From Streptomyces sp. HUAS 15-9 (GTDB taxonomy: Bacteria; Actinomycetota; Actinomycetes; Streptomycetales; Streptomycetaceae), in contig NZ_CP106798.1 of assembly GCF_025642155.1 (NCBI RefSeq), forward strand, positions 744,001 through 808,000: 64,000 nt of DNA. The letters run 5' to 3'. Positions 17,567 to 26,057 of this stretch are shown here, one piece after another. The translations under genes were made by a program, and so were the position numbers. The notes beneath the pieces were generated by a model that saw only the letters and a list, made by a program, of their open reading frames with translations, made no database searches and was not told where the DNA came from. Positions within the stretch are counted from its first letter, which is position 1. Each line of letters begins with the position of its first letter.

Positions 17567-17825
17567 CGTCACCGCGCCAGTCGTAGCGGCGGCCGTCGCT
17601 CGGACGGGGCGCGTACAGGGCCCGGCCGCCGGGGCCGTAGCGGCCCATCTCGGTCACCAGCGCCACCTGCTCCCCCGACGGCCCGTCGGACCGGTCCGTC
17701 ATGTCCAGCAACAGCCCGTCCAGCGGGCCCCCGACCAGCTGCGCATAGGTGCGGCCTGGCCGGGGGCCCGCGTCGTCGTGATCGGCCCCGTACACCCTGC
17801 CGCGCATGAACTCCTGCTCATCCAT
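17559..17825 (-). CDS. Conserved hypothetical protein, 88 residues
   Basis: Small soluble protein with no signal or membrane segment. The central TYAQLVGGPLDGLLLDMTD and the terminal RYGPGGRALYAPRPSDGRRY look like a conserved actinobacterial hypothetical family. ATG 17825 (MDEQEFMRG) is preferred; ATG 17855 would add ten residues. No strong ribosome binding site was seen. Function unknown. Confidence 0.6.
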   Translation of the reverse strand: MDEQEFMRGRVYGADHDDAGPRPGRTYAQLVGGPLDGLLLDMTDRSDGPSGEQVALVTEMGRYGPGGRALYAPRPSDGRRYDWRGDVP

Positions 17826-17897
17826 GGTGTGCAGGGTCGCAGGCACCACTGACAACGGGCAGCGGGGCGAGCCGTGCCCGCACTCAGGAGGAGATCA

Positions 17898-18656
17898 CTA
17901 CGTCTTCGACGCGCCACCGAGGGCCGGCCTCGCCAGGATGTTCGGTGCGGTCCCCAGCAGCCGCTCCAGGCGTCCGTGGAACAGCCCCAGGACCATCGCC
18001 GTGCCCACCGCGATCAGATGCTCGCGGCCGGCCAGATTGGGCACCGCGACCGACTCCCACACCATCGACCCGCCGGTCAGGGCGAAGACGACGGGCGCGC
18101 GCCGGATCACCGCGATGTAGGTGAACAGGCCCACCACCGCCGCGGACGGCCCGGTGTCGAGCACCTTCCCGCACTCGGCCGGCAGCCCGAGACCCCACCA
18201 GCCGGGACCGATCGCGATCATCACCCGGGCGGTGAGCGTGCCGGCCAGTGTGGTGGCGTACGCGACGAACAGGGTCCTGGCCCGGCCCAGCGAGAGTTCG
18301 GCCAGGGCGAAGGCCAGGAACAGCTGGGTGATGCCCGCCCACACCGGCAGATCGAGCGCGGGCACATACAGCGACACCGGGGTGCGCAGCAGGGACAGCC
18401 ACAGCGGCAGGTCGGCGGTGACGCCCCCGAGCAGCCGCACCACTCTCGCCCCGGCCGGGTGCTGGGCGATGTCATGGAAGAAGATGACCCCGAACGCCGC
18501 CACGAACGCCAGGCAGAGCCCGGACAGCCTGCGTCGCAGCAGCTGGCGTAAGGGCTCGGCGACGATGCCCCGCCACTCGTCCCGCAGCACACGCCAGGCC
18601 CACGACACGACCCGTGAGACCGCGGAAGCCGACTGACCACCCGCTCCAGCACTCAT
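17898..18656 (-). CDS. Rhomboid-like integral membrane protein
   Basis: A 252-residue protein with about six hydrophobic segments (LCLAFVAAFGVIFFHDIAQH near the start; AGITQLFLAFALAEL; SAAVVGLFTYIAVI). DTGPSAAVVGL resembles the region of the rhomboid GxSG serine, and such rhomboid-like proteins are common in Streptomyces; I could not confirm the partner His, so proteolytic activity is uncertain. ATG 18656 has GGGGGAG close upstream. It is divergent from the next small membrane gene across a 240-base region. Confidence 0.65.
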   Translation of the reverse strand: MSAGAGGQSASAVSRVVSWAWRVLRDEWRGIVAEPLRQLLRRRLSGLCLAFVAAFGVIFFHDIAQHPAGARVVRLLGGVTADLPLWLSLLRTPVSLYVPALDLPVWAGITQLFLAFALAELSLGRARTLFVAYATTLAGTLTARVMIAIGPGWWGLGLPAECGKVLDTGPSAAVVGLFTYIAVIRRAPVVFALTGGSMVWESVAVPNLAGREHLIAVGTAMVLGLFHGRLERLLGTAPNILARPALGGASKT

Positions 18657-18740
18657 GAACTCCCCCTGGCAGGGGCTGTCCACCGGTCGCCGTCGCCTCC
18701 CGCCACCGTATAGACGTGTGGATCATCCATCGGGTTGACT

Positions 18741-18767
18741 CATGTCCCGTCAGGACTGTCATGTCCT
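18741..18767. promoter_or_regulatory. Repeated CATGTCC half-sites in divergent promoter region
   Basis: CATGTCCC at 18741 and CATGTCCT at 18760 are direct repeats 19 bases apart, and AGGAC/GTCCT at 18752-18767 also forms an inverted repeat with a six-base spacer. The spacing of about two helical turns suggests a regulator-binding region for the divergent genes. No other element is seen in this 240-base gap. Confidence 0.3.
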
Positions 18768-18896
18768 CAAGGTGCAGGCGGCCCATCGGTCCCATAACGT
18801 GGTGGTTGGAGCGTTCCAGGGTCCTGCTCTCCCGCGTCGCGAGGTTCGGCGGCAGATCGAGTCGCCGCAGGAATCACCGCACCCCCTGGAGACAAC

Positions 18897-19301
18897 ATGG
18901 CCACGGATCTCGCCGTCCCCCGCCCTGCCGCGGTCTACGCACTCGCCGCCATACGCCTGGTCAACGGTGCCGCGGGACTTCTGGCACCGGATCTGCTCAT
19001 CCGTCGCCTCGACCCCGGCCGCGAGCCGCCCAGCCCGGCGGCCCTCTACGCCTTCCGGCTCTTCGGGATCCGTACGATCCTGCTCGGCCTCGCGCTGCTG
19101 GCCCACGACGACGAGCAGCTGCGGCAGGATCTGTCCGAGGGCGTGCTCATCCACGGCAGCGACACCGCGACCGCGGCGATGCTCGGCGTCAGCGGCCAGA
19201 TCCCGCCCCGCACCGCGGTGCTGACCACGCTCGTCTCGGCCGCCAACACCGTACTGGCCGCCACCTCGCTCACCAACCCCGTGAAGTGGAACCGCGGATG
19301 A
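18897..19301 (+). CDS. Small membrane protein, unknown function
   Basis: A 134-residue protein with three or four hydrophobic segments (VYALAAIRLVNGAAGLLAP, FRLFGIRTILLGLALLAHD, and a C-terminal one at TAVLTTLVSAANTVLAATSL). ATG 18897 follows CTGGAGACAAC, a good binding site. Its stop overlaps the start of the decayed GMC gene (ATGA), so the two were an operon, and the protein may have been the membrane partner of that oxidoreductase. I do not recognise a named family with certainty. Confidence 0.7.
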   Translation: MATDLAVPRPAAVYALAAIRLVNGAAGLLAPDLLIRRLDPGREPPSPAALYAFRLFGIRTILLGLALLAHDDEQLRQDLSEGVLIHGSDTATAAMLGVSGQIPPRTAVLTTLVSAANTVLAATSLTNPVKWNRG

Positions 19302-20253
19302 CCATGGAGCCCGGTGCCGCTCCGGCCGCCGAGACGGGTTTCGACTACGTCGTCATCGGGGCCGGCGCGGGCGGCGGGCCGCTCGCGGCCAACCTCGCGG
19401 CCGCGGGCATGCGCACCCTGCTGCTCGACGCGGGTGACGCCGAGGAGAACGACAACCACCTGGTGCCCGCCTTCCACGCGGACGCCTCCGGGGATCCGGC
19501 GCAGTGCTGGAACTACTTCGTACGGCACTACGCCGACGAGCAGCGGCAGCGGCGCGACAGCAAGGTCGTCCCGGGCAAGGGCATCCTGTGCCCGCGCGCC
19601 GGGACGGTCGGCGGATGCACCGCGCACCACCGCGCTCATCACCGTGTATCCGTACAACCACGACTGGGACGCCGTCGCGGCCAGGACCGGTGACCCGACC
19701 TGGCACAGCGCCGCCATGCGCCGCTACTTCGAGCGGCTGGAGCGCTGCACCTACCGGCCGAGGCCCAAGGAACCGCCCGAGAACCCGGTGCCGGCCGCGG
19801 TGCTCAGACACATGCCCTTCGTGGCCGCCCGCTATCGCAACGACGCCCGGCACGGCTTCGACGGCTGGCTGCCGACCACCCTCGCGGACCCCGAACCGGC
19901 CGTCCAGGACGAGCAATCGGAGAAAATCAACCTCTCCGCGGCACAGGACACGCTCGCCGACCTGCTCGACCGGCCGCTCTCCCCGCTGGAGGGGCTCGGC
20001 TCCTTCGTCGACCCCAACGACTGGCGGGCGCAGACCCACGCACCACAGGGCCTGTGGCACATCCCGCTCTGCACGGCGGACGGACGGCGCAGCGCCGTGC
20101 GCGAGCGCGTCCAGGAGGTGCAACGCGGCCACCCCGGCCATCTGGTGGTCCCTTCCCGGCTTCTTCCTCACCACCCCCATCTACACGATCAGTGAGAAGG
20201 CGAGCGACATGATCCTCGGCGACGCGGCCCGCGTCGATGGGCCGGGTGGGTGA
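19298..20253 (+). pseudogene. Decayed GMC oxidoreductase (frameshift plus internal deletion)
   Basis: Three consecutive pieces of one GMC oxidoreductase are found in three frames. The N-terminal FAD fold (FDYVVIGAGAGGGPLAANLA to GTVGGCTAHH) reads to about 19630. One extra C at about 19631 then shifts the frame, and the protein continues as ALITVYPYNHDWDAVAARTG through NDWRAQTHAPQGLWHIPLC to VQRGHPGHLVV at about 20149. It then jumps, in another frame, to SLPGFFLTTPIYTISEKASD, which is the extreme C-terminal block of this family. The middle, including the catalytic His region, is gone. Either the gene is dead or two assembly errors coincide; deletion is more likely because a large domain is absent. 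Confidence 0.8.
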
Positions 20254-20347
20254 CGGTCGGGAGCGGACGCGAGTCCCCCCGCCGTGCGCATGATCGCCCG
20301 TTAGGCTGGCGCCGCCCCACCGGTCCCGATCTTCCCGGAGGACAGGC

Positions 20348-21280
20348 CTGGTAACGATCAACCGCGAACGCCTCGTCAGAACGCTGACGTTCTGGCTGCG
20401 CCCTGACTTCGCGTTGCGCGTCATCAACCGGTTCCAGAAGATCGTGGGTTTCGACCGCTCGATGGCTCTGGCGTCCAGCGCGCTCACCGCACTGATCCCG
20501 CTCGCGATCGTCCTCGGTGTCGTCTTCGACAACATCGCGAACGGCAACGACATCGCGAACCGCATCATCACCCGCTACCACCTCACCGGGGGCGGCGCCG
20601 AGGCGGTCACCTCCCTCTTCACGCCCGCCGGGGAGGGGAGTTCGAGCGTGGGCGTGTTCGGGGTGGTGTTCCTGACCATCTCCGCGCTGAGCTTCGCACG
20701 GGCCGCGCAGCGGCTGTTCGAACAGACCTGGGAGCTCAAGCCGCTCAGTGTGCGCAACACCCGAAAGGGCCTGGGGTGGATTCTCACCCTGGGTGTCTTT
20801 CTGGCGGTCACCGGCTGGCTGAACGCGGTCCTGCCGCAGGGCAAGCTGGGTCTGCCCGCCGCGCTGTGCGACGTGCCGGTGACCGCGGTATTCCTCCTGT
20901 GGAGCGGCCGGCTGCTGTCCGCGAGCCGGATCGGCTGGGTCGACCTGTTCCCGTTCGCCATGACCGCGTCCCTGCTGGCCGGGGTCTATCAGGTGGGCGC
21001 GACGGTCTACATGCCGCGGCTGTTCAACTCCTACGCCTCCCGGTACGGCTCCGTCGGAGCCGTGTTCGCGATGATCTCCGGCCTCTTCGGCTTCATGCTC
21101 GTCCTCGTCGGGTGCTCTGCCCTCGGGCGTGAGGTACGGGACGAACTCGGCCGGATCCGGCGGGGGCAGCGTCCCTCGGAGAGGGAGGTCCGCCGCCAGT
21201 GGGACAGTGTGGTCGCGCTGGCACGCTCACGCTGGCAGTCCGCACGGGATCAGATCCCGCACCGCCGGGCCAAGGAGTAG
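20348..21280 (+). CDS. YihY/BrkB-like integral membrane protein
   Basis: A protein of about 310 residues with five or six transmembrane segments (SMALASSALTALIPLAIVLG; VGVFGVVFLTISALSFARAA; WILTLGVFLAVTGWLNAVL; VPVTAVFLLWSGRLL; LFPFAMTASLLAGVYQVG; VGAVFAMISGLFGFMLVLVG) and a basic cytoplasmic tail. It belongs to the YihY (formerly RNase BN) family, function unknown. The start is doubtful: GGAGGA at 20337-20342 points to a CTG at 20348, which gives a plausible N-terminus (VTINRERLVRTLTFWLRPDF). The first standard start codon is TTG at 20414, which has no such site. Confidence 0.8.
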   Translation: MVTINRERLVRTLTFWLRPDFALRVINRFQKIVGFDRSMALASSALTALIPLAIVLGVVFDNIANGNDIANRIITRYHLTGGGAEAVTSLFTPAGEGSSSVGVFGVVFLTISALSFARAAQRLFEQTWELKPLSVRNTRKGLGWILTLGVFLAVTGWLNAVLPQGKLGLPAALCDVPVTAVFLLWSGRLLSASRIGWVDLFPFAMTASLLAGVYQVGATVYMPRLFNSYASRYGSVGAVFAMISGLFGFMLVLVGCSALGREVRDELGRIRRGQRPSEREVRRQWDSVVALARSRWQSARDQIPHRRAKE

Positions 21281-21313
21281 GTCCAGGGCCGCGACGCCGG
21301 GATGATCCAGACC

Positions 21314-22549
21314 CTAGGGAAGCAGGTCGTCGAAGGCGATGGTCAGATGGCGCGGGCCGCGCAGCACCGCGTTCGGGCGGTACTCCGGCGGGTCCTCGAT
21401 CAGTCGGGGGTTGCCGAGCCGACGGGCCAGTTCCGTCAGCGCGATCTGGGTCTCGAGGCGAGCCAGCGGGGCGCCGAAGCAGCTGTGGATGCCGCTGCCG
21501 AAGCCGAGGTGCTGGATGTCCCCGCGGTCCGGGTCGAAGCGGTCGGGGTCCTGGAAGCGCTCCGGGTCCCGGTTGCCCGCCGCGAGGACGAGCCAGATGC
21601 GGGAGCCCTTCGGGATGGTGACCCCGCGCAGCTCGATGTCGGCGATGCAGGTGCGCTGCGGCACGAGCTGTACCGGTGGCTCGTAACGCAGCAGTTCCTC
21701 AACGATGTTGACGGACAGTGCGGGGTCCTCGCGCAGGCGCCGCAGGACGTCCGGGTGGCGCAGCAGGGTGAGCATGCCGTTGGTGATCAGGTTGACGGTG
21801 GTCTCATGGCCCGCGATGAGCAGCAGCACCGCCGTGCTGAGCACTTCCATCATCGTCATGGCACCGTCCGGGCCACGGCTGGTCGCCAGGTCGGTCAGCA
21901 TGTCGTCGCGAGGATTCTTGGTGCGCTCCTCGACCAGCCCGGCCAGATACATGCCCAGCTGCATCCGTGCTTCCTGCGCGGACTTGCGGAACTCGGCGGT
22001 GGCGCTCTCACGGGTGTCCGGATCCAGGGAGGCGACGAGCGGGTCGACCCAGGCGCGGAAGCGTGGCTCGTCCTCGCGCGGCACCCCGAGCAGTCGGCAG
22101 ATCACGGTCACCGGGAAGGGGTAGGCGAACTGGTCGACCAGGTCGATCTGCCGCTGGTCCCCGAGGCCGTCGATCAGGTCGGAGACGATCTGGGCGAGTT
22201 CACCGCGCATGGAATCGATCCGGCGGGGCTGGTGCGGCGGACCGAAGGCGCTGTTGGCCATGCGCCGCAGCCGGTCGTGCTCCGGCGGGTCGAGCCGGAT
22301 GAAGCTCGGCGGCAGCCCCGTCTCCTCGATCCCCGCCTGGTCGTCGCCCGCGGCGGCGAGGTTGGCGGCGTCGGAGCTGATCCGCGGGTCGTGGAGCAGG
22401 CCCTTGATGTCCCAGTACGAGCTGACGACGTAGGGACCGCCCTCCTCGTCCTGCAGCACCGGCGTCTTGAGCAGCTCCTTGTACAGCGGATACGGGTTGG
22501 CGCGGTTGGAGTAGTCGGTGATCTGCCGCAGGATCGAGGCTTGCGTCAT
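21314..22549 (-). CDS. Cytochrome P450
   Basis: A soluble 411-residue class I bacterial P450. The I-helix oxygen motif AGHETT is at 246-251, and the ExxR motif lies in EELLRYEPP at about 284-292. The heme loop LGFGSGIHSCFGAPLAR places the axial Cys at 357. Immediately upstream on the same strand are its likely redox partners, a ferredoxin reductase (gap 55 bases) and a 3Fe-4S ferredoxin, so the whole electron chain is encoded in one operon. The substrate is unknown; no obvious biosynthetic core enzyme is adjacent, so it may be catabolic or act on an exogenous compound. Confidence 0.92.
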   Translation of the reverse strand: MTQASILRQITDYSNRANPYPLYKELLKTPVLQDEEGGPYVVSSYWDIKGLLHDPRISSDAANLAAAGDDQAGIEETGLPPSFIRLDPPEHDRLRRMANSAFGPPHQPRRIDSMRGELAQIVSDLIDGLGDQRQIDLVDQFAYPFPVTVICRLLGVPREDEPRFRAWVDPLVASLDPDTRESATAEFRKSAQEARMQLGMYLAGLVEERTKNPRDDMLTDLATSRGPDGAMTMMEVLSTAVLLLIAGHETTVNLITNGMLTLLRHPDVLRRLREDPALSVNIVEELLRYEPPVQLVPQRTCIADIELRGVTIPKGSRIWLVLAAGNRDPERFQDPDRFDPDRGDIQHLGFGSGIHSCFGAPLARLETQIALTELARRLGNPRLIEDPPEYRPNAVLRGPRHLTIAFDDLLP

Positions 22550-22604
22550 GTGGGGTCCTTGGGCGTGCAGGTCCGGGCGGACGTCGAGCGGGGCCGGCCG
22601 TCGG

Positions 22605-23996
22605 TCAGTGCCGGGCCGGGGTGAAGACCAGTTGTCGGTCGGCCGGTGAGTAGCCGCTGAGGGTCACGGTCGGGCCATGGGTCGGCAGCGACGGGTCGGG
22701 GAAGTCGGCCGAGACGGGTGTGCGGCCCTCGGGACGGCGGTCCACCGTGGGGAACTCCACCGGGAACGGCGCGCCCGTCTCGATCATCCGCTCGTAGAAC
22801 TCCAGCCACCGTGTGTTGTCAAAGCTCACGGCGGCGATGATCCGGCCCTGGTAGCCGTACACCCCGACGAATCGGCGCTCGGCCAGCGAGCCCTGCGTGA
22901 TCATGAGTTCCTCGCCCATGGGCGGTACGCCCACCGACTTGATGTTCACACCGAACTGCGACGACCAGAAGGCGGGCACCCACAGATGCGGGCGGCGATC
23001 GCTGCTGGGGCTGATCATGTTGTGCGCGGCGGTCTCGGCCTGCGCGATCGCGTTGCCCCAGTGTTCGAGGGAGAGGAACTGGTAGCCGAACAGCGCGTGC
23101 GGGGAGCGTGCGACGTCGCCCGCGACGAAGATGTCGTCGGTGACGATGCCCCGGAAGTCGAAGGCACGGCAGCCCGCGTCACAGGCGATGCCCCGGGGGC
23201 CCGCGCCGAGCCCGGATCCGGTCAGCCACTCGGTGTTGCGGGTGGCGCCGAGCGAGACGACCACGACGTCCGCCTCCACGACGCTCCCGTCGGACAGATG
23301 CACGGCACGCACCCGGCCGACCGTGTCGCCCTCCAGCGCGGTGACCATCACACCGGTGCGCAGGTCCACGCCGTTCTCCCGGTGCATGTCCGCGGCGACC
23401 GCGCCGATCACCCCGCCCAGGGCACCCGCCAGGGGCGCGCCCGCACGCTCCGCGACGGTGACCGGGATGCCCTGGTCCCGGCAGGCGGAGGCGATCTCCG
23501 AACCGGTGAACCCGGCGCCGATGACGAACACCCGGCGCGGACCGGCCTTCATCCGCCGGTGCAGTCCGACCGCGTCGTCCCGGGTCCGCAGCACGAAGAC
23601 GCCGTCCAGCTGGGCCTCCGGCTCCTTGGGCCAGGGCCGGGCCCGTACGCCGGTCGCGATCAGCAGGCGGTCGTACTCGACCTCGTCACCGTCGGCCAGC
23701 CGGACCCGCTTGGCCGTCATGTCGAGGGCGGTCGCGGGGACACCGAGGCGCCACTTGGCGTCGATCTCACGGCGCCGGGGCAGCTCGGTGTGGCGCGGGT
23801 CCGCCTTGCCCAGCAGAACCGCCTTGGACAGCGGCGGCCGGTCGTACGGCTCGTACGGCTCGTCGCCGATCAGGGTGAGCGAACCGGCGAAGCCCTCGTC
23901 GCGCAGCGTCTCGGCGGCCCGCAGTCCGGCGAGCGAGGCGCCCACGATGACGATCCGGCCCTCGCGCCGGAGCCGGTCCAGGTAGTCAGCTGCCAT
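22605..23996 (-). CDS. FAD-dependent ferredoxin reductase (P450 redox partner)
   Basis: A 463-residue reductase of the putidaredoxin/rubredoxin reductase group that passes electrons from NAD(P)H to ferredoxin. FAD fold RIVIVGASLAGLRAAETLRD (14-33); YDRPPLSKAVLLG; NAD fold RVFVIGAGFTGSEIASACRD; FAD GD motif DIFVAGDVARSPH. The C-terminal reductase domain includes PAFWSSQFGVNIKSVG. ATG 23996 lies inside the ferredoxin gene (11-base overlap) with GGGGAG before it, so translation is coupled. A longer in-frame reading would only duplicate the ferredoxin gene in another frame. Confidence 0.9.
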   Translation of the reverse strand: MAADYLDRLRREGRIVIVGASLAGLRAAETLRDEGFAGSLTLIGDEPYEPYDRPPLSKAVLLGKADPRHTELPRRREIDAKWRLGVPATALDMTAKRVRLADGDEVEYDRLLIATGVRARPWPKEPEAQLDGVFVLRTRDDAVGLHRRMKAGPRRVFVIGAGFTGSEIASACRDQGIPVTVAERAGAPLAGALGGVIGAVAADMHRENGVDLRTGVMVTALEGDTVGRVRAVHLSDGSVVEADVVVVSLGATRNTEWLTGSGLGAGPRGIACDAGCRAFDFRGIVTDDIFVAGDVARSPHALFGYQFLSLEHWGNAIAQAETAAHNMISPSSDRRPHLWVPAFWSSQFGVNIKSVGVPPMGEELMITQGSLAERRFVGVYGYQGRIIAAVSFDNTRWLEFYERMIETGAPFPVEFPTVDRRPEGRTPVSADFPDPSLPTHGPTVTLSGYSPADRQLVFTPARH

Positions 23997-24231
23997 CGGA
24001 CGACTCCCCAGCGGGTTGCGAGGGCGCCGCACCCACGCCGTCCAGCCCGTCGGCCGTGATCGCCTGCACGGGGCAGGCGGCGACCGCGCGCGCGAGCCTC
24101 TCGCGTTGCTCCTCCTCGGCCCGCGGGTTGTAGACGAGCGACTCCTCACCGTGCATGGCGAAGACATCCGGTGCGAGGAACGCGCACTGCGCGTACCCCT
24201 GGCATTTGTTGAGATCGACGACAAGCCTCAT
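23986..24231 (-). CDS. 3Fe-4S ferredoxin
   Basis: An 81-residue ferredoxin of the short type that serves actinobacterial P450s. Cluster ligands are in KCQGYAQC (Cys 10 and 16) and AACPVQAI; the central position usually occupied by a cysteine is an alanine in the QGYAQC loop, giving the 3Fe-4S pattern. ATG 24231 has GGAG a few bases before it. It is the first gene of the ferredoxin / reductase / P450 operon. The C-terminal tail (PSQPAGESSDGS) is disordered. Confidence 0.9.
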   Translation of the reverse strand: MRLVVDLNKCQGYAQCAFLAPDVFAMHGEESLVYNPRAEEEQRERLARAVAACPVQAITADGLDGVGAAPSQPAGESSDGS

Positions 24232-24392
24232 CGACGCTCCGCCCTTTCGGCGGCCAGGTCCGTCCTCGCTCCACCCACTCGGCGGGCGGTCGTCTCGGGA
24301 CTGCGGTCATCTCCCGCACGCCAGCATGGAAGCCGGGATGTGGCCGCGCGCGCCGGGACATGCCGATCGGGTGACCTCCCGCGCCGCCGTCC

Positions 24393-25067
24393 TCAGCCGA
24401 CGGTGACGGCCTGCCGCCGACGGTCGTTCACCACGAGGATGTAGGCGCTCAGCAGCAACGACCATGCCGGGAACACCAGCTCGGACCACGGGATGTTCGG
24501 TACGACGAAGAGCAGCGTCAGTGAGGTGAGGAAGCCCAGCACGGTGAGCCACCTGGGCAGGACTCCGAGGCGGTGCCCGAGCACCGACAGGGAGCCCGCG
24601 AAGACGGCGGCCATCCGCATCGCGTACCCGGTCATCAGCGTGTACGCGAAGTGGCGGCCGAAGTTCCAGGTGGACAGCCCGGGGGCGCTGCCGGAGGGCT
24701 GCTGGGTGGCGATAACGGCCCAGGCCGCCGCGGCCGCGCCGAACATGGTGGCGGTGAAGACCAGGCCGCTGCCGAGGAAGACGGTGGCGAGGAACTTGTC
24801 CTCGGCGTTGCCGACATGGGCCCGTACGGCGCCGACGAACCACAGGAAGAAGATGCCGGCGAACGGCACGAGATCCAGGGCCGCGCGCACCGCACCGCGT
24901 CGGGCCGAGTCGGTGAACGCCCGGGCGGTGACCGCGTCGGCGCCTTGGGGAATGGCGAGCCGGATCAGGACGATGGCGGCCGCGAGCAGCAGCGCGAAGA
25001 CGATCCCCGCGAGCCCGGCCGCCCGCGGGGTCTGCAGTGCCTGCTCTCCCGGCCCGATGTCCTGCAT
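24393..25067 (-). CDS. Polytopic membrane protein, unknown function
   Basis: A 224-residue protein with about six hydrophobic segments (AAGLAGIVFALLLAAAIVLI, LVPFAGIFFLWFVGAV, LATVFLGSGLVFTATMFGAA, VLGFLTSLTLLFVVPN, LVFPAWSLLLSAYILVV). ATG 25067 was chosen for the GAGAGGA site upstream and because the hydrophobic core follows within 20 residues. It resembles uncharacterised actinobacterial membrane proteins; no catalytic motif is seen. It is divergent from the truncated SDR, whose missing 5' part would have occupied the shared region. Confidence 0.7.
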   Translation of the reverse strand: MQDIGPGEQALQTPRAAGLAGIVFALLLAAAIVLIRLAIPQGADAVTARAFTDSARRGAVRAALDLVPFAGIFFLWFVGAVRAHVGNAEDKFLATVFLGSGLVFTATMFGAAAAAWAVIATQQPSGSAPGLSTWNFGRHFAYTLMTGYAMRMAAVFAGSLSVLGHRLGVLPRWLTVLGFLTSLTLLFVVPNIPWSELVFPAWSLLLSAYILVVNDRRRQAVTVG

Positions 25068-25159
25068 GCGCGGCTCGCTTCCTCTCCGGAGGTTCCGGCG
25101 GTCCCCGCCACCAGCAAGCCTCCTCTCCGAGAGCCTCGCCACCGGGAGACGCCCGAACG

Positions 25160-25753
25160 GCAGAGCGCGCGGACCGTCAAGTGTGGGGAGCCGAGGCCGG
25201 GGGCCGCCCCGACGAGGAGCGGGTGGCCGCGCTGTTCGCCACCGCCGGGTCCGAGTTCGGCGGGGTCGACGTGGTCGTCCACGCGGCCGGCCGGATGTAT
25301 CTGGCCCCGGTCGCCGAGCTGGATCCGGCCGAGCTCGACGCGATGCACCGCACCAACATCCGCGGCACGTTCGTGGTCGCCCAGCAGGCCGCCCGTACGC
25401 TGCGCGCCGGCGGGGCGTTCATCACCTTCTCCACCTCCGTGGTGGGCCTGGCCTTCCCCGGGTACGGCCCGTACGGCGCGAGCAAGGGCGCGGTCGAGGC
25501 GCTGACCATGGTCCTCGCGCGGGAGCTGCGCGGCCGGGACGTCACCGTCAACGCCGTCGCCCCCGGTCCCACCGCCACCGACCTCTTCCTGGAGGGCAAG
25601 GACGAGGAGACCGTCGCCCGGCTGGCCGCCCAGCCCCCGCTGGAACGGCTCGGCACCCCCTCGGACATCGCCGAGGGGGTGGCCTTCCTCGCGTCGCCGG
25701 CCGGCCACTGGGTCAACGGCCAGGTCGTACGCGCCAACGGCGGCATCGTCTGA
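25160..25753 (+). pseudogene. 5'-truncated short-chain dehydrogenase/reductase
   Basis: The protein homology begins in the middle of the SDR fold, at ERVAALFATAGSEFGGVDVV. It continues normally through the Ser/Tyr/Lys catalytic region (ITFSTSVVGLAFPGYGPYGASKG), NAVAPGPTATDLF and the end WVNGQVVRANGGIV. The first 60 or so residues, with the TGxxxGxG cofactor loop, are missing. The reading frame upstream only overlaps the divergent membrane gene in antisense. Without the nucleotide-binding loop the product cannot work as an SDR, so it is read as a deletion remnant. The junction is within about 25140-25200. Confidence 0.7.
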
Positions 25754-25808
25754 CCGACGACGGCACCAACCCGACCGACAGCATCACCACACAAGGAGAG
25801 ACCCCACC

Positions 25809-26021
25809 ATGCCGTTCGCGAACTTCAAGGTCCCCGCGGGAAGCCTCGACGACAAGCAGAAGGAGCTGATCGTCACCCGCGCCACCGAGCTCTGCGTCGA
25901 GATCTACGGTGAGCGTGCCCGCGCCACCACCCTGGTCCTGGTGGAGGAGGTGACCGACGGAGGCTGGGGCATCGGAGGCCATGTGCTGACCCTGGCCATG
26001 CTCCAGTCGCCGGACCACTGA
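25809..26021 (+). CDS. 4-oxalocrotonate tautomerase family protein
   Basis: A 70-residue tautomerase-superfamily protein with the expected N-terminal proline (Pro2 of the translation, Pro1 after Met removal), followed by FANFKVPAGSLDDKQK. It would catalyse keto-enol tautomerisation or a related reaction using the proline as base. AAGGAGAGACCCCACC precedes the ATG. It lies 55 bases after the truncated SDR and was probably co-transcribed with it. Slightly longer than the classical 62-residue enzymes. Confidence 0.8.
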   Translation: MPFANFKVPAGSLDDKQKELIVTRATELCVEIYGERARATTLVLVEEVTDGGWGIGGHVLTLAMLQSPDH

Positions 26022-26057
26022 CGGACCGGCTCGGTCTTCGTGCTAGAACGCTTCGTC

